Of a stretch of 64,000 nucleotides of DNA, positions 35,760 to 47,513 are shown in pieces. The stretch is taken from contig OY987303.1 of assembly GCA_963920635.1 (NCBI GenBank), forward strand, positions 17,524,175 through 17,588,174, read 5' to 3'. The notes below the pieces were generated by a model. That model was not told where the DNA came from, ran no database searches, and saw nothing but the letters and a program-made list of their open reading frames with translations. The position numbers were made by a program, and so were the translations under genes. Positions within the stretch are counted from its first letter, which is position 1. Every line of letters starts with the position of its first letter. Source of the stretch: Pseudeuparius sepicola. Taxonomy: Eukaryota > Arthropoda > Insecta > Coleoptera > Anthribidae.

Positions 35760-36142
35760 GAAAAACCACTCAAACCCGCCCACGCCAATCGATAATACAA
35801 TTTTCGCCGCCGTCGGATTTCCGTGTTCGCGCACCTCGTGCCGTCGGTGGCGCGCGCCGCTGCTCTCCGTTCCCCCGCCCACTCCTCATTCCGTGTCGCG
35901 GCCGCGTGTTTTTCGCATCGCGGTTCGCCTGGTTCGCCATCCCGATCCAGACATCAGGGTTGGCTTTTGGAGGAAAAAATTCCACCTTTATTCGTTTGTC
36001 GGTGCGCGAACGAGAGCGAAGGATCGTGCGCGACGGAACGGATCCAGGGCGTACGGTGTTCCCATGCCTTGTGTGGGCTTTTTGTGGCCAGCAATAATAC
36101 CGGATGATAAAATCTGTTCGAGACGATTCGCAAAGACAACAG
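35760..36142 (+). promoter_or_regulatory. CpG-rich putative promoter and first exon
   Basis: A strongly CpG-rich stretch about 350 bp long ends in the donor CAACAG|GTTAGT (exon end 36142). Two ATGs (36064, 36104) are open to the donor, so the exon may be untranslated or carry a short N-terminus; overlapping frames in both directions come from the GC bias. No downstream exon was found in the window. Confidence 0.45.
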
Positions 36143-36360
36143 GTTAGTATGATTGTGGGCACGGCTGTATTGACAATGTTGTTTACGTAAAAATAAAGGC
36201 AGTGGAATAGTAACGATTTGTATTGATTTTGATTTTTATTCTCGATCGATCAGTGCAGTGGCGTAACCAGAACTTAGGTTTGGTTTGGGGGAGGGTACCT
36301 ATATGGTTCATGGTTGTATAAATATTCGGTTTTATTTTTCTCACAGGATTTGACGCATAA

Positions 36361-37559
36361 TACAGTGACTGGCAGAAAGTACGCACCATATGGTTTTTTT
36401 ATTTTATATTTTTCAAGAAATTTTAAGCGAAGTTCATGCAGCAACTTTATCTTTATGCTTTTGCTTTATGTTTTACTTTAAAGAAATAAAATAAATACGT
36501 TCAGGCAGCTTGCTTTTTAAAAATTATTTGCACATGCGCAATTTGAATCCATACGAACTTTTTTACTGCTAAATAGAGTTTTCGCTTGGTGAAGTTCATC
36601 TGGTGATTGTAGTTAACATTATAGCTTTTATGTTGCAAATAATTTTGTATTTCTTATCCTAATTTTGGTAATTTGAGAAAACGACGCGTGCGCAGTTCTA
36701 ATCATAATATAGAACAATATAGATTATAAAGAAAAAGTTGAAACTTCCAAAAGTGTAGCCTGGACGCTTCTATTATTTTACAATATGTTCAACTTTTTTG
36801 AGTTTGTGCATTGCTGCCTCGATTGCTGCAAACTCAAAACGCAGTTTTCAAAGCACCCTTATTATTTTTAATTTTAGAGAAAACATGTATTATGAAAACT
36901 TGTTTAGAATTAAAAGGTAAAAATGAAGTTTCAAGTTTCTATTCCATAAAATACCTTTTCAGCATTTTTATGATTTACCCCCTACTTATAGAAAATAAAA
37001 CAACTTTATTTAATATGCCACTTCCATTTCAGAAAGGATTTATCATTTATAAACGCGAGTGCCATAAAAATTAGAATTTGTTTAACAAGATTTGCACCAA
37101 AAAAATACCTAGTATTTTTTTCTTTTTCTTTTGCAGGAGCCATAACTACTGTTCAAACAAATATTATATTTTATGGTACTCACGTGTATAAATGATAATT
37201 CCTCTCTGAAACGGAACTGGCAATTAAATAAAGTGGTTTTATCTTGTATACGGAACGGTGTAAATCATAAAAAAATTCGAAAAGGTGTTTTATGGAATAG
37301 AAACTTGAAACTTCATTTTTGAGCTTAGCTTTTAATTCTAACAACGTTTCCATAATACATGTTTTCTCTAAAAAACAAAAAGGGTGATTCTTGGAGCCTT
37401 TTTCCTCCGTATACGAAATGAGGTACCTATTCAAATTTTGAAAACTGCGTTTTGAGTTTGCAGGAATGCACAAACTTTTATCAAGAATAAAAATTTCTGA
37501 TAAATGTAAAATTTTAAAAAAATCCCTTATGGGGCCTACTTTCCGACGGACACTGTACA
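36361..37559. mobile_element. foldback element, TACAGTGTCCGTC ends
   Basis: Left end ATACAGTGACTGGCAGAAAGTA and right end TACTTTCCGACGGACACTGTAC are imperfect inverted repeats. Internal arms of about 290 bp (36785-37070 and 37180-37480) share AGAAAACATGTATTATG and AAACGCAGTTTTCAAA. A related left end occurs at 52668. The frames 36811-37074 (+) and 37180-37560 (-) are the two arms read outwards. Confidence 0.7.
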
Positions 37560-37611
37560 TAGGTACTTACTTTGTACTTAAGTACTGATATTATATCTTA
37601 TATCACAATAT

Positions 37612-37928
37612 TATTTAGATAAAAACACGGTTACATTATTATAATTAGATGGATCAGTAGCGCAGGTAACCAAATTACAGGTCTGTAGGGAAGGCTTTAC
37701 AAATTATTGATTAGATATAGGTATATTTATTATTTTTTCTGAAAAATACCAAGTTTGATGATTTTTATATCAATATTATTGTACAAGAAAACCCAGCCTA
37801 GTTCTAGTGGTCGTCCGTGTTCAAAGTAATTAATAGTTTGCAAAAGAAATTTAGCAATAAATGGTTCATTTTAAAAATAAATAGTTTTATTATTATTTTT
37901 TAGTTTACGAGGCATGATCTCGGGCATA
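37612..37928. repeat. dispersed repeat, second copy of 31552-31855
   Basis: It shares GATAAAAACACGGTTACATT, GGCTTTACAAATTATTGATT, CCCAGCCTAGTTCTAGTGG and GGCATGATCTCGGGCATA in the same order. Confidence 0.7.
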
Positions 37929-38222
37929 CCTGGATAGACTCCGTTCAAAATCTTATGAGCTGTGACCCTGACTGAACAATTTACCATAGCAACGATAATC
38001 GCGAGGCATTACTAGCAAGAATATTAAAATAATATTCGACATAATATCAGCGTCCAGAGAATAGTATTCTGTAGACTTTGATGATATGCCTTTCTTATTT
38101 ATGTGCACAAGCATATCTCGGATATTTTTAGTCTTGCTAGTGATGCCTATACATTACCGTCATTTTGGTAAATTGCTCAGACAAGGTCACAAGCTCATGA
38201 GATTTTGAACGGAGTCTATAGG
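37929..38222. mobile_element. foldback MITE, TAGACTCCGTTCAAAATCT ends
   Basis: Left ATAGACTCCGTTCAAAATCT and right AGATTTTGAACGGAGTCTAT are exact inverted repeats, and the similarity extends about 70 bp. One end alone recurs at 32577-32627. Confidence 0.75.
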
Positions 38223-38309
38223 TACCTAATACCAATACCTATCTAATAAGGAGCATTTATTTGAGTTCATGCACTCCAAGCCAAGCATGGACAACAAAGC
38301 GTTGCCATA

Positions 38310-39472
38310 TACAGGGTTTCATTGGGAATGGGAAATCCCGAAACTGGGGGTAGGGGAGATCAAAATATTGCGATTGAGTCCAACATTGCTTAAACAAATG
38401 TTGTTTGTTTGAGAGATACAGTGCGTTCAAGTTCTTATTTTTAAATTGAATTATGGCTATATCTACCAAAATAATCAAGCTGCTGACCTGAAATTTGGCA
38501 CTGCTATGTTTTTGGGGATGGAGAATAAGCTGAAAATGTCAATTTCTACGTATCTCGCTCCACTTGCGCGGTTTTTGGGTCGTGCTTTTACTCGTAACTT
38601 TTGTGAGGTTATCTTTTTGGTCCTGCAGGTTTGTCATTTTAGCGCACCTTTTCATTCTGCAACAAAAAGGTACTCTTGTTCCATAACGCCCAAATAAACC
38701 GTTTGCGTTGAAATTGCCAAAACGTGCCCCGAAACACCTGTTAACTTCAAGATTCGAAAAATAAAATATTCACCTACTGCTTTCAAATATTGCACAACGA
38801 CTGTACCATTTAAAGCGAGAAAAAAACCCATATGAACAATGTCCCAAAAAATGTTCACTTTCAAAATGGAACAGATTGAAACTCGACAAACATTGGACAC
38901 CCTATTTCAAGAAAACAAATGTGTTTCGACCAATGTTCATTCGGCACTTTTTTCTTCATTTTCAATGTACAGTTGATCTGTAACATTTGAAAGTAATAGC
39001 TGAATATTTTATTTTTCGAATCTTGAAGTCAACAGGTGTTTTGGGGCACGTTTTGGCAATTTCAACGCAAACGGTTGATTTGGGCGTTATGGAACAAGAG
39101 TACCTTTTTGTTGCAGAATGAAAAGGTGCGCTAAAATGACAAACCTGCAGGGCCAAAAAGATAACCTCACAAAAGTTACGAGTAAAAGCACGATCCAAAA
39201 ACCGCGCAAGTGGCGCCCTCTGTGAGATACGTAGAAATTGACATTTCCAGCTTATTCTCCATCCCCAAAAACATAGCAGTGCCAAATTTCAGTTCAGCAG
39301 CTTGATTATTTTGGGAGATGTAGCCATAATTCAATTTAAAAATAAGAACTTGAACGCACTGTATCTCTCAAACAAACAACATTTGTTTAAGCAATGTTGG
39401 ACTCAATCGAAATATTTTGGTCTCCCCTACCCCCAGTTTCGGGATTTCCCATTCCCAATTAATCACCCTGTA
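38310..39472. mobile_element. foldback element, family A copy 3 (complete)
   Basis: 1163 bp, flanked by TA. Ends TACAGGG...CCCTGTA. Arms of about 500 bp carry the family A blocks (ATTTGGCACTGCTATGTTTT and its inverse). The outermost 150 bp differ from copy 2, so this is a subfamily sharing the inner arm sequence. No transposase. Confidence 0.85.
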
Positions 39473-39598
39473 TAACACGTCTTTCCACCACTCTGAGCGC
39501 CAACTCGAACTCGCCTTTAATAAAACTATGGTTTTTCTACATAGACATACTAGTATGTCAATGTTTTTCTGTCATTTCAATATGAGAATGCCTAATAG

Positions 39599-39773
39599 CA
39601 TTGACTGACGTATTTATAAAGACTTCTCACGGCTATAGCTTCATGTCCTGGAAAACAGATGGCTCTGATGGCTAACAATATATTCTGCATTGTATCTTAT
39701 CTCCGGAAAGCGCATGGCGAGCCAAAAATGTGTCAGACGTGACAGCCGTGAGCAGTCTTTAATATCAGTCAAC
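39599..39773. mobile_element. palindromic MITE, copy 3
   Basis: CATTGACTGACGTATTTATA at the left and AATATCAGTCAAC at the right, with the internal inverted TCACGGCTATAGCTTCATG block of this family. AATAG is on both sides. It abuts a copy of the 13910-14172 element. Confidence 0.75.
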
Positions 39774-39778
39774 GAATA

Positions 39779-39905
39779 GCCTTGTTTATGGAATCCCTAG
39801 TTAGCCAATGTGTGTCAGAGTCATATAAGGATACTAGAGCAATATTTGAAGCAATATTGGATAAAAGCAGAAGATGGCGCTAAAAATTAAAGCGGCCCAG
39901 TCGCT
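39779..39905. mobile_element. left arm of the CCCTTGTTTATGGA foldback
   Basis: Matches 13911-14021 through CTAGTTAGCCAATGTGTG and GATGGCGCTAAAAATTAAAG. The right arm is missing. Confidence 0.65.
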
Positions 39906-39914
39906 CAAGCAAAA

Positions 39915-41950
39915 AAATAATAACTACATTATTCTTGGTCCGATTATCTGCGCCGTTTTTAGCAACGACGTTGCAAATGATTCCAGATGCATGAACCCGT
40001 GGTAGAAAAATTTACAGGCAAAAATTATCCCTTCCAACCCTCGGATAGATTGCTTTTGGTCCGACTATCGTAGTTTTCTGAAAGCGTAGCCACTATAACT
40101 CTTATTTCACGAATCCGTGGTAGAAAAAAATCATCGCACAAAAGCTACCCCATGCACCCCGTGAAAAAAATGATAATTCCATTGTTCTTAGTTCGATCTT
40201 CACCGTTTTAGCAAGGACGTTCCAAATGATTCCAGATTCACGAATTAGTGGTTGAAAAAATTTGTCAGGAAAAGAACTACCCCCTCCACCAGAGATTGTT
40301 TTTGAGACGATTATTTAGTCGTTTTTTTAAAGGGCATGTACTCTATACCTTATTTCAGGAATCGGTGGTTGAAAACATTTGCGGGGAAAAACTACCCCTT
40401 CCCACCCCAAAAGATTGTTTTTGATTTGATTATTTTCTTTTTTTGAAAAGGCATTCAATATATATATATATATACCTTATTTCACGAATGCGTGGTTGAA
40501 AACATTTACGGAGCAAAAACTACCCCTTCCCACCCCAGAAAGTTTGTTTTTAATTTGATATTGTCGTTTTTTGAAAAGACATTCCCTATATCCCTTATTT
40601 CACGAATCCGTGGTTGAAAACATTTACGGGGCAAAAACTACCCCTTCCCACTTCCGGAAGTTTGTTTTTAATTTGATTATTGTCGTTTTTTGAAAATGCA
40701 ATCACTATATTCCTTATTGCACGAATGCGTGGTTGAAAACATTTGCAGAGCAAAAACTACCCCTTCCCACCCCCGAGACGTTGTTTTCGATTTGATTATT
40801 GTCGTTTTTTGAAAATGCAATCACTATATTTCTTATTTCACGAACACGTGGTTGAAAACATTTGCGGGGTAATAACTACCCCTTCTCACCCCCGAAAGTT
40901 TATTTTTAATTTGATTATTGTCGGGGGTAGTTTTCGACCAACAACTTTTTTAAAGTACAGATTTATGCATTATCTGGCATCATTGGGAACGTCCTTGCTA
41001 AAAACGGTGGGAATCGTACCATGAAAGTTATCTTTTTTTCTTTAAGGGGTAGTGGCGTAGTTTTCGTACAAGAATTTTTTTCAATCGCGAATTCATGAAT
41101 CTAGAGTCATTAAGAACGTATACTTGCTAAAATCGGCCAGGATTCAACAATGAAGTTATAATTTTTTTAAAGGGGTGCTGGGGGTAGTTTTCGCCCAACA
41201 ATGTTTTTAAAGTACAAATTTGTGCATCTGGAATCATTAGGAACGTCCTTGCTAAAAACGGTGGGAATCGTACCACGAAATTTTCCTTTTTTTCCTTAAG
41301 GGGTAGTGGGGGGTAGTTTTTGCACAACAAATTTTTTCAACCACGAATTCGCGCATCTTAATTCGGGCATCTAGAATCATTATAGGAACGTCCTTGCTAA
41401 AATTGGCGAGGATCCGACAATCAAGTTATCATTTTTCTTAAAGAGGTGCTGAGAGTAGTTTTCGAACAAGAAATTTTTTCAACCGCGAATTCGTGGATCG
41501 AGAATCATTTAGAACGTACTTGCTAAAATCGGCCAGGATCCGAAAATGAAGTTATATTTTTTTAAAGGGGTGCTGGGGGTAGTTTTCGACCAACAACTTT
41601 TTTAAAGCACAGATTTGTGCATTGTCTGGCATCATTGGGAACGTCCTTGCTAAAAACGGCGGGAATCGTACCATGAAAGTTATCTTTTTTTCTTTAAGAG
41701 GTAGTGGGGTTAGTTTTCGCACAACAAATTTTTTCAACTACGAATTCGCGCATCTGGAATCATTAGGAACGTTCCTTGCTAAAATTGGTGAGGATCCGAC
41801 AATGAAGTTATCATTTTTTCCTAAAGGGGTGCTGGGGGTAGTTTTCGCCCAACATTTTTTTTAAAGCACGAATTTGAGCATCTGGAATCATTAGCTAAAA
41901 ATCGTACCATGAAAGTTATCGTTTTTTTTCTTTAAGGGGTACGTGGGGGT
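39915..41950. mobile_element. foldback element with satellite-like tandem arrays in both arms
   Basis: Left arm (39915-40925): about eight direct repeats of about 120 bp, each with ACGAATNCGTGGTTGAAAA, then AAAAACTACCCCTTCCCACC, then TTGATTATTGTCG. Right arm (40921-41950): about eight repeats of the reverse complement type (GGGGTAGTTTTCGNNCAACA, GAACGTCCTTGCTAAAA, GAAAGTTATC), in which two unit variants alternate. Drosophila FB elements have this architecture. The frames here (40743-41024, 41127-41330, 41552-41737, 41622-41864) are repeat readings. (TA)n lies at about 40451-40464. Confidence 0.75.
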
Positions 41951-42143
41951 GGTTTGACATTGTAGGTTAGAATTTCGACGTTCGATACATTAAGTCGCTA
42001 TATGTCGAATTTTGTGGGTTGATGAACAAATAGGAAGTTCACATAACCAACAATCATGAATGGTTACCCTACACCCTCTAACCCCTTCTAGTAGCTGTAG
42101 AAGGCGCCGTAGTCTTCAACATCTCACCGCTACTAACTATATA

Positions 42144-42270
42144 TCAATTGGAATAAATAACACCTAGCCGATGGAACCCGTATCTCCGGTAGCTTAGTTG
42201 GTTAAAGTGCCTACGGCCACAGTGGGAGTCCCGGGTTCAAGTCCCGGCTGGAGTGCATTTTTTTCAATTG
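42144..42270 (+). mobile_element. tRNA-derived SINE-like unit with TCAATTG direct repeats
   Basis: A tRNA-like core at 42184-42254 folds with acceptor CTCCGGT/GCTGGAG, D arm GCTT/AAGT, anticodon stem CCTAC/GTGGG and T arm CCGGG/CCCGG with loop TTCAAGT. The pol III boxes TAGCTTAGTTGG and GGTTCAAGTCC are present. Loop base 33 is G instead of the universal T, so it is unlikely to be a working tRNA (nominal anticodon CCA). It ends in a T run, and TCAATTG flanks both sides. Confidence 0.65.
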
Positions 42271-43396
42271 ATATCCTTTACCTGACATGCCACTAAAAAC
42301 ATCCTTTGATAATTTTTAACATACAGTGTAGTGTTTAAAATTGTAACTAAATTTCAATTTCCATATCTCCCATACTGATAGCGATTATTAATAATTATTG
42401 TTCTATATCTAGCCGATAATATTAATTGATGTTATAATGAAGAAAACAGCAACAACAAAATGGCGGCTACGTGTATTTTTTACCTCGCTACCTACTATTT
42501 ACGACGACTTTGTGATAGTTTAGACCTAAACGACGGGATGAACACTGCTTTAGTTGCATGTTGCCTCAATAATTCTTGTCCCCGCGGTAATTTTTTTGGG
42601 GACCCTCATTTAATTTTTATTTTGTACCTTTCTCAAACAACTGTCGGCGTCGAACGTAATACACAGAACTGCAGGAAGCGAGACAGCTAGCAGGCCCTGA
42701 AACTTTCCTAATACACCCGCACACAACTTCCAAAAGCGAGCAGCATCAAGAGTTGGAAAGTTGGGAAAATCTAGAACAGTATTTTAGGGCAAAAAGACTA
42801 CTTATATCCGGCTGGTGGTTTGTAAATTCAACAAGAATTCCAGCCACTTGGCAAAGACTCGTCTTTATTATAATTGGTGTGCCGTAATTAACTTTATGGA
42901 GTAAAATAAAACCATCGTTCTTTAGGTTTAAAATTCAGGGTCTTCATTAGGCAATTAGACTCCATTTTCCATAAATAATAATATAATAATATGGAACAGA
43001 CATTACGCTATTGTCTTATCTGAACCTGATACATTTTAATGTTGCTTGTCAGCAACAAAGCGGACACTGTAACATTTTATAACGTTACCAGAAGCCTGTT
43101 TAGTTTTCATAGACATAATTTTTGGTAAACAAATTTACCTACACGAAAAGTCAGGGTCAAATCGTACGGGCCAAAGCAACATAATAATATTATGTCGTTA
43201 CTTTGTGAGAGCCCCGCTAAGTTTCTTTTGGATCAAGGTATTTTTCACTTTATTGATTTCGTGTTCTCTTTCTACAAAACTTGCGACGTTTTTCCGCCCG
43301 TATTTCTGTGTGGCGCTTATCTCGTGTTTATTATAAACATTACATGAGGACAACTGAAAAGAATATATATTATTTAGTGCTCGTTTTATATTGCAG
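42271..43396. other. intergenic, nothing recognised
   Basis: It contains a 76-codon plus-strand frame (42460-42690) starting AAAATGGCGGC with no recognised domain. I do not call it. Confidence 0.4.
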
Positions 43397-43456
43397 CGGG
43401 GAAAACAAACATGGAATAGCCGGGCAAATGGAATTGCCGTACTTCGACTTTGATGG
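43397..43456 (+). CDS. possible short first coding exon
   Basis: Acceptor TTTATATTGCAG ends at 43396 and donor GATGG|GTAAGT follows 43456. The ATG at 43428 has A at -3 and gives MELPYFDFD plus two bases of the next codon. No continuation was found. A chance arrangement is possible. Confidence 0.25.
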
Positions 43457-44500
43457 GTAAGTTTATATTCGATTGTACGCTAAACATTATAGTAAGCTTA
43501 GACGTTGAATGAAGGACTCAACGGCTTAGAATAGTGGGTGCGCATGCGGGGGAGGTAATAATCTTCTGCATTGCCGCCAGGAGAGAAAGGTCAAGTGAAC
43601 AATATTCCAGAACGAGCAATCTTATGTTAATCTAGTAAGTTTTTGATATTTTTTCTATCACATCACCAATCAATTGACCTGTGGCATAGCAAAACTGTTC
43701 CATATGAGAACGAAAAGTTTTAAATGGCATGAGCTGCCAGGAATTCAAAAATTTATTTGAATTTATTTCGCATTTTAAGCGAATTACAACCAGTTCCTCT
43801 GGTCTCGTAATGCGTATCAGATCGAACTTATTTTTTTATGTTATCGTCTATGTTGAATGAATACGATGAATATCGACAAACTTTAATTAAAAATGTATTA
43901 GAGTCGCCAATATAACGTATATATTTTGTATGTTTAATAATTATAGATTTAAATAATTGTCTGAGGATAAAACAAACATTTTAATTAAAAGTTTTAGAAA
44001 ATAATCAGTAGGTAATCATAGTTTATCCGATAATCATGCATAAAAAAATATTTTTAAATTACTATTATTGCCACAATATAATAAAAATCCTATACATGTT
44101 ATTCTTTCTCCCATTATTTGTAAAATTGAGGTCACCGGAATTTCCAATAAATTTTCAATTATTTTTATTATTTATAAATTCCTTCAAAGGAGGTTGATTT
44201 TTGTATGGAAGATTTGAGCTGAATGAACACCTTGAACCTAAAATAATATTCCCAATTAATTTAGAGTTTTATGTATAATAGTTTACTGGACCTGGCACAC
44301 AGCCAGTTTCTGACCTGAACCTGATTTACGGGTCACAACTAAGTATAACATTTCCAATGTTCTTAATCACTATTTAGAATTTGACTTTCATATTTTACGA
44401 GTAGGTAGTACCTATATTAATTTAATAAAATATTAAACCATTCACAGTATCAAGTTACTGCTATTATTATTTTTAAATGTTATTTAATAAATAAATACAT
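43457..44500. other. intergenic, nothing recognised
   Basis: AT-rich. No coding or long repeat signal before the mariner-group insertion. Confidence 0.4.
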
Positions 44501-44501
44501 A

Positions 44502-46419
44502 CAGTGTGACCCATTTGTTTTGGGGTCAGTCTGTAAAAAGTGTATCAATCGTGCGATTTGGCTGATTTTTTTTTTTAAATTGTAGAGCTCGATGAACTGC
44601 ACATTTTGAACAAAAATTGCCTGGTTCGCATAAAATCCAAAGCCTACTATGACCGTTTTTATGAGCAAAATTTTAAGAAACCATATTAGCGTTTTTTTTT
44701 GAAAAAATCTGTGTGCGCCAATGGATTAAGCACCCCTCGAAATGGGTATGTACAAAATTTCATCAAAATATTTCAAGTAATAACGATTTTGTAGAAAAAT
44801 TAAAAATGCAGCCAAGGTACGTCTTTATTTTCAAAAATTCAAAGTTGGCCATGGAAAATAATTGAATTGTAATAATACAACCTTATGCTTATAAACACAA
44901 AACATAAAAACAATTAAAATTATAAAATTTTTGTAACTTCTACTTCTACCAAGCCTCCTTGCGTACATTCAAAATTACATTTCGTATTTGCTGTGGAGTA
45001 ATTTCCTCACAACTACGGTTTATCCTAGCTTGCAGTTCTTGTAAATTATGGGGTCTTGACTTATAAACATTTTGCTTAAGTGTACCCCAAAGAAAAAAAT
45101 CTAAAGGAGTTAAGTCCGGAGATCTCGGTGGCCACTCACAGAAAGGACTATTTCGCCCTATCCAACAGTTTTCAAAATTATTATCTAGCCAGTTTCTGAT
45201 TAAACGAGCATTATGAATAGGACTGCCATCTAACTGTAACTTTAAATTTAAACGGTATCTTAATGGTAACTCATCTAAAGCATTTCTAAATTCAATTTCT
45301 AGAAAATTCAAGAAGCCAGCCGCATTCAAATTCCCTTCAAAGAAAAATGGGCCAATTATTCTGTCGCGTAGTATTCCACACCAAACGTTAATTTTTTGTG
45401 AATATTGTCTCCTTGCATTTATTATAAACTCTGGATTTTCAGCTGACCAGTGACGGTAGTTTCGACTTGATACTACACCATTTGTAGTAAACGTGGCTTC
45501 GTCGGTGAATAAAATTTCATTTAAAAAGTTGCCATTATGGAGATATTCACCTTGCAGCCAATAGCAAAATTCTAATCTTCTCTCCTCATCTCCTGGTTCC
45601 AGGGTGTGCAAAAATTTTGGCTTAAACGGTTTTATTTTGTTTTGTCTCAAACATCTCCTTATACTCTCTCTGGGTATATGAAGGTCTAAACTAGCCGTTC
45701 GAACACTATTTCGAGGATTGTCACTAAAGTATTGCAGAATTTGATTGTTATTTTCAACAAGTCCACGGCGTCCATTTTGCCTAGTTTTTAATAAATTTTT
45801 AGAAATCGATCCAGTTTCATCAAAAATATTGTTTATACGTTGTACAGTACTTCGACTCACTGATCTACCTGGGTGTCTATTGTTAAATTCGGCCGCAGCT
45901 TCTGCTGCCGAGCGCTCGTTGTCGCCCACGAGTCGAACAATTTCTATTTTGTCTCTTATGCTTAAATATTCCATAATTATGATAATTAATTGTATTGAGC
46001 ACAAACAATTTCTGAACTCAATTTAGACAGTTTGACACTTAATAAAAGTAAACAATTCAATTATTTTCCATGGCCAACTTTGAATTTTTGAAAATAAAGA
46101 CGTACCTTGGCTGCATTTTTAATTTTTCTACAAAATCGTTATTACTTGAAATATTTTGATGAAATTTTGTACATACCCATTTCGAGGGGTGCTCAATCCA
46201 TTGGCGCACACAGATTTTTTCAAAAAAAAACGCTAATATGGTTTCTTAAAATTTTGCTCATAAAAACGGTCATAGTAGGCTTTGGATTTTATGCGAACCA
46301 GGCAATTTTTGTTCAAAACGTGCAGTTCATCGAGCTCTACAATTTAAAAAAAAAATCAGCCAAATCGCACGATTGATACACTTTTTACAGACTGACCCCA
46401 AAACAAATGGGTCACACTG
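44502..46419 (-). mobile_element. intact Tc1/mariner-group transposon with 369-bp TIRs
   Basis: 1918 bp between TA duplications (44500-44501 and 46420-46421). The left TIR, 44502-44870, and right TIR, 46052-46419, differ at only a few positions plus one base of a T run. Ends CAGTGTGACCCATTTGTTTT. A single transposase gene lies between the TIRs on the minus strand. Near-identical arms and an unbroken frame point to recent insertion. Confidence 0.95.
44946..45974 (-). CDS. DD37D transposase, IS630-Tc1-mariner superfamily
   Basis: 342 residues from the Met at 45972-45974 (MEYLSIRDKIEIV); an upstream Met (46004) would add ten hydrophobic residues and is less likely. The N-terminal half has two helix-turn-helix segments (about 5-55, 'SVSRSTVQRINN'; about 80-115, 'IPRESIRRCLRQNKIKP') that would bind the TIRs. 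Catalytic triad: Asp in 'EILFTDEATF', Asp in 'LKLQLDGSPIHNA', and Asp in 'WPPRSPDLTPLDFFLWG', with 37 residues between the last two (DD37D). The frame is uninterrupted and all motifs are present, so the enzyme may be active. It cuts and pastes its own element at TA sites. The spacing recalls the maT group, but the long TIRs are unlike typical maT; family placement is open. Confidence 0.92.
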   Translation of the reverse strand: MEYLSIRDKIEIVRLVGDNERSAAEAAAEFNNRHPGRSVSRSTVQRINNIFDETGSISKNLLKTRQNGRRGLVENNNQILQYFSDNPRNSVRTASLDLHIPRESIRRCLRQNKIKPFKPKFLHTLEPGDEERRLEFCYWLQGEYLHNGNFLNEILFTDEATFTTNGVVSSRNYRHWSAENPEFIINARRQYSQKINVWCGILRDRIIGPFFFEGNLNAAGFLNFLEIEFRNALDELPLRYRLNLKLQLDGSPIHNARLIRNWLDNNFENCWIGRNSPFCEWPPRSPDLTPLDFFLWGTLKQNVYKSRPHNLQELQARINRSCEEITPQQIRNVILNVRKEAW

Positions 46420-46421
46420 TA

Positions 46422-47280
46422 TACAATGCGCAAGTTAAATAATAGTAGGAATCAAAATTAATGACTAGACATAGCTACCAGCTACCTATGTCCTATTATA
46501 TTTTGTTTGTTTTCTGGAAATTAGCATGCACAAAATGTAGACAATTATAAAAAAATAATATATTAAAATATGTACTATTATTGACTACCGGTACTAAGGT
46601 GGTAAGCTGTATTAAGACAAAAAAATGGAAAAGAAAACAAAAAGTACCTAGGTACTTGAGAAACAATTTATTTAAATAAAAGATATACCAGTTACCAGGC
46701 AACAAAAGTCCGCAAAACCAATATTTTTTAGGCTCCAAAAGCTTCTGGAACATCTTTAAAATTCCGCATTAATTTAGAGAATTAGTAATAGACTAATTAA
46801 AATTTTAATAGGAATAGGGCCTCAGCTGGGTATATTCTTTATAAAATTAATCAAGCACTAGTTTTTGATATTATCCTTTATCGTTTGTATGTGTAAATTA
46901 ATGATCACTCGGAAAGTAACGTTTCTTTTTTTATTTAGTTGGGTATAAAAATAAAATAATAATAAGTAACTATTATATTATTTTATTCTGGCAAACTATT
47001 ATAGTATAAATGAAACTCACTTGGAACGGCATAAAAACGCTTGGGCGGCGTTTGCTTTGTAAAACAAGACCGAGTCATAGGCGGAATGCGGCCCTTAATA
47101 ATATACAAAATTTAAATGCTCTAAAAAATAATAAGATAAACTTTGAAAAAATTCAAACCAAAGCAAACCAATAATTTTGATACACACAAAACAACACCAC
47201 ACAAAAATTTGTACTCAAAACCAAACTCCGTAAAATAAAGCGCAATTCTTATTTCCGTGCACGGCACTGAATATACTGGC
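46422..47280. other. intergenic with a diverged copy of the 47.9-kb foldback arm
   Basis: Mostly AT-rich and featureless. At 47105-47200 blocks such as ATTTAAATGCTCT, ATAAACTTTG and CAAACCAATAATTTTG resemble the arm at 47940-48020. Confidence 0.4.
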
Positions 47281-47513
47281 CTAACTGGCCCACGTCGACG
47301 CCTGCTCCATGCGGATCTCGGAAACGCCGACCAATCAAATCGCTACGTTCGCTTTCTTATTGGCTGCCTCCTTGACTAGGTCGACGTCCACCACATAAAA
47401 ACATTTGAATTTTATACGGGTGATTTCTGCTGAGAAGTCTGGTATTTTTACCTGGAGAAGAGCGTGGTAAATGCTATGAAATAGATCGCGCCCCGTATAT
47501 CACTGTGTTCCAA
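47281..47513 (+). promoter_or_regulatory. putative promoter with CCAAT boxes and first exon
   Basis: CCAAT at 47331-47335, an inverted ATTGG at 47359-47363 and ATAAAA at 47395-47400 are spaced like a core promoter. The following stretch ends at a GTGTTCCAA|GTGAGT donor (exon end 47513). No ATG-started open frame of note reaches the donor. Inference from motif layout only. Confidence 0.35.

Noticed and set aside
39960..41950. Regular repeats that could suggest a CRISPR array
   Set aside because: Units are about 120 bp and wholly repeated with no unique spacers, arranged as an inverted pair in a eukaryotic genome; this is a satellite-type foldback.
42184..42254. Functional tRNA (CCA anticodon, Trp)
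   Set aside because: Position 33 is G, the body does not resemble insect tRNA-Trp, and short direct repeats flank the unit; a SINE head fits better.
42460..42690. 76-codon frame after AAAATGGCGGC
   Set aside because: Good start context but no family resemblance, no polyadenylation or splice support.
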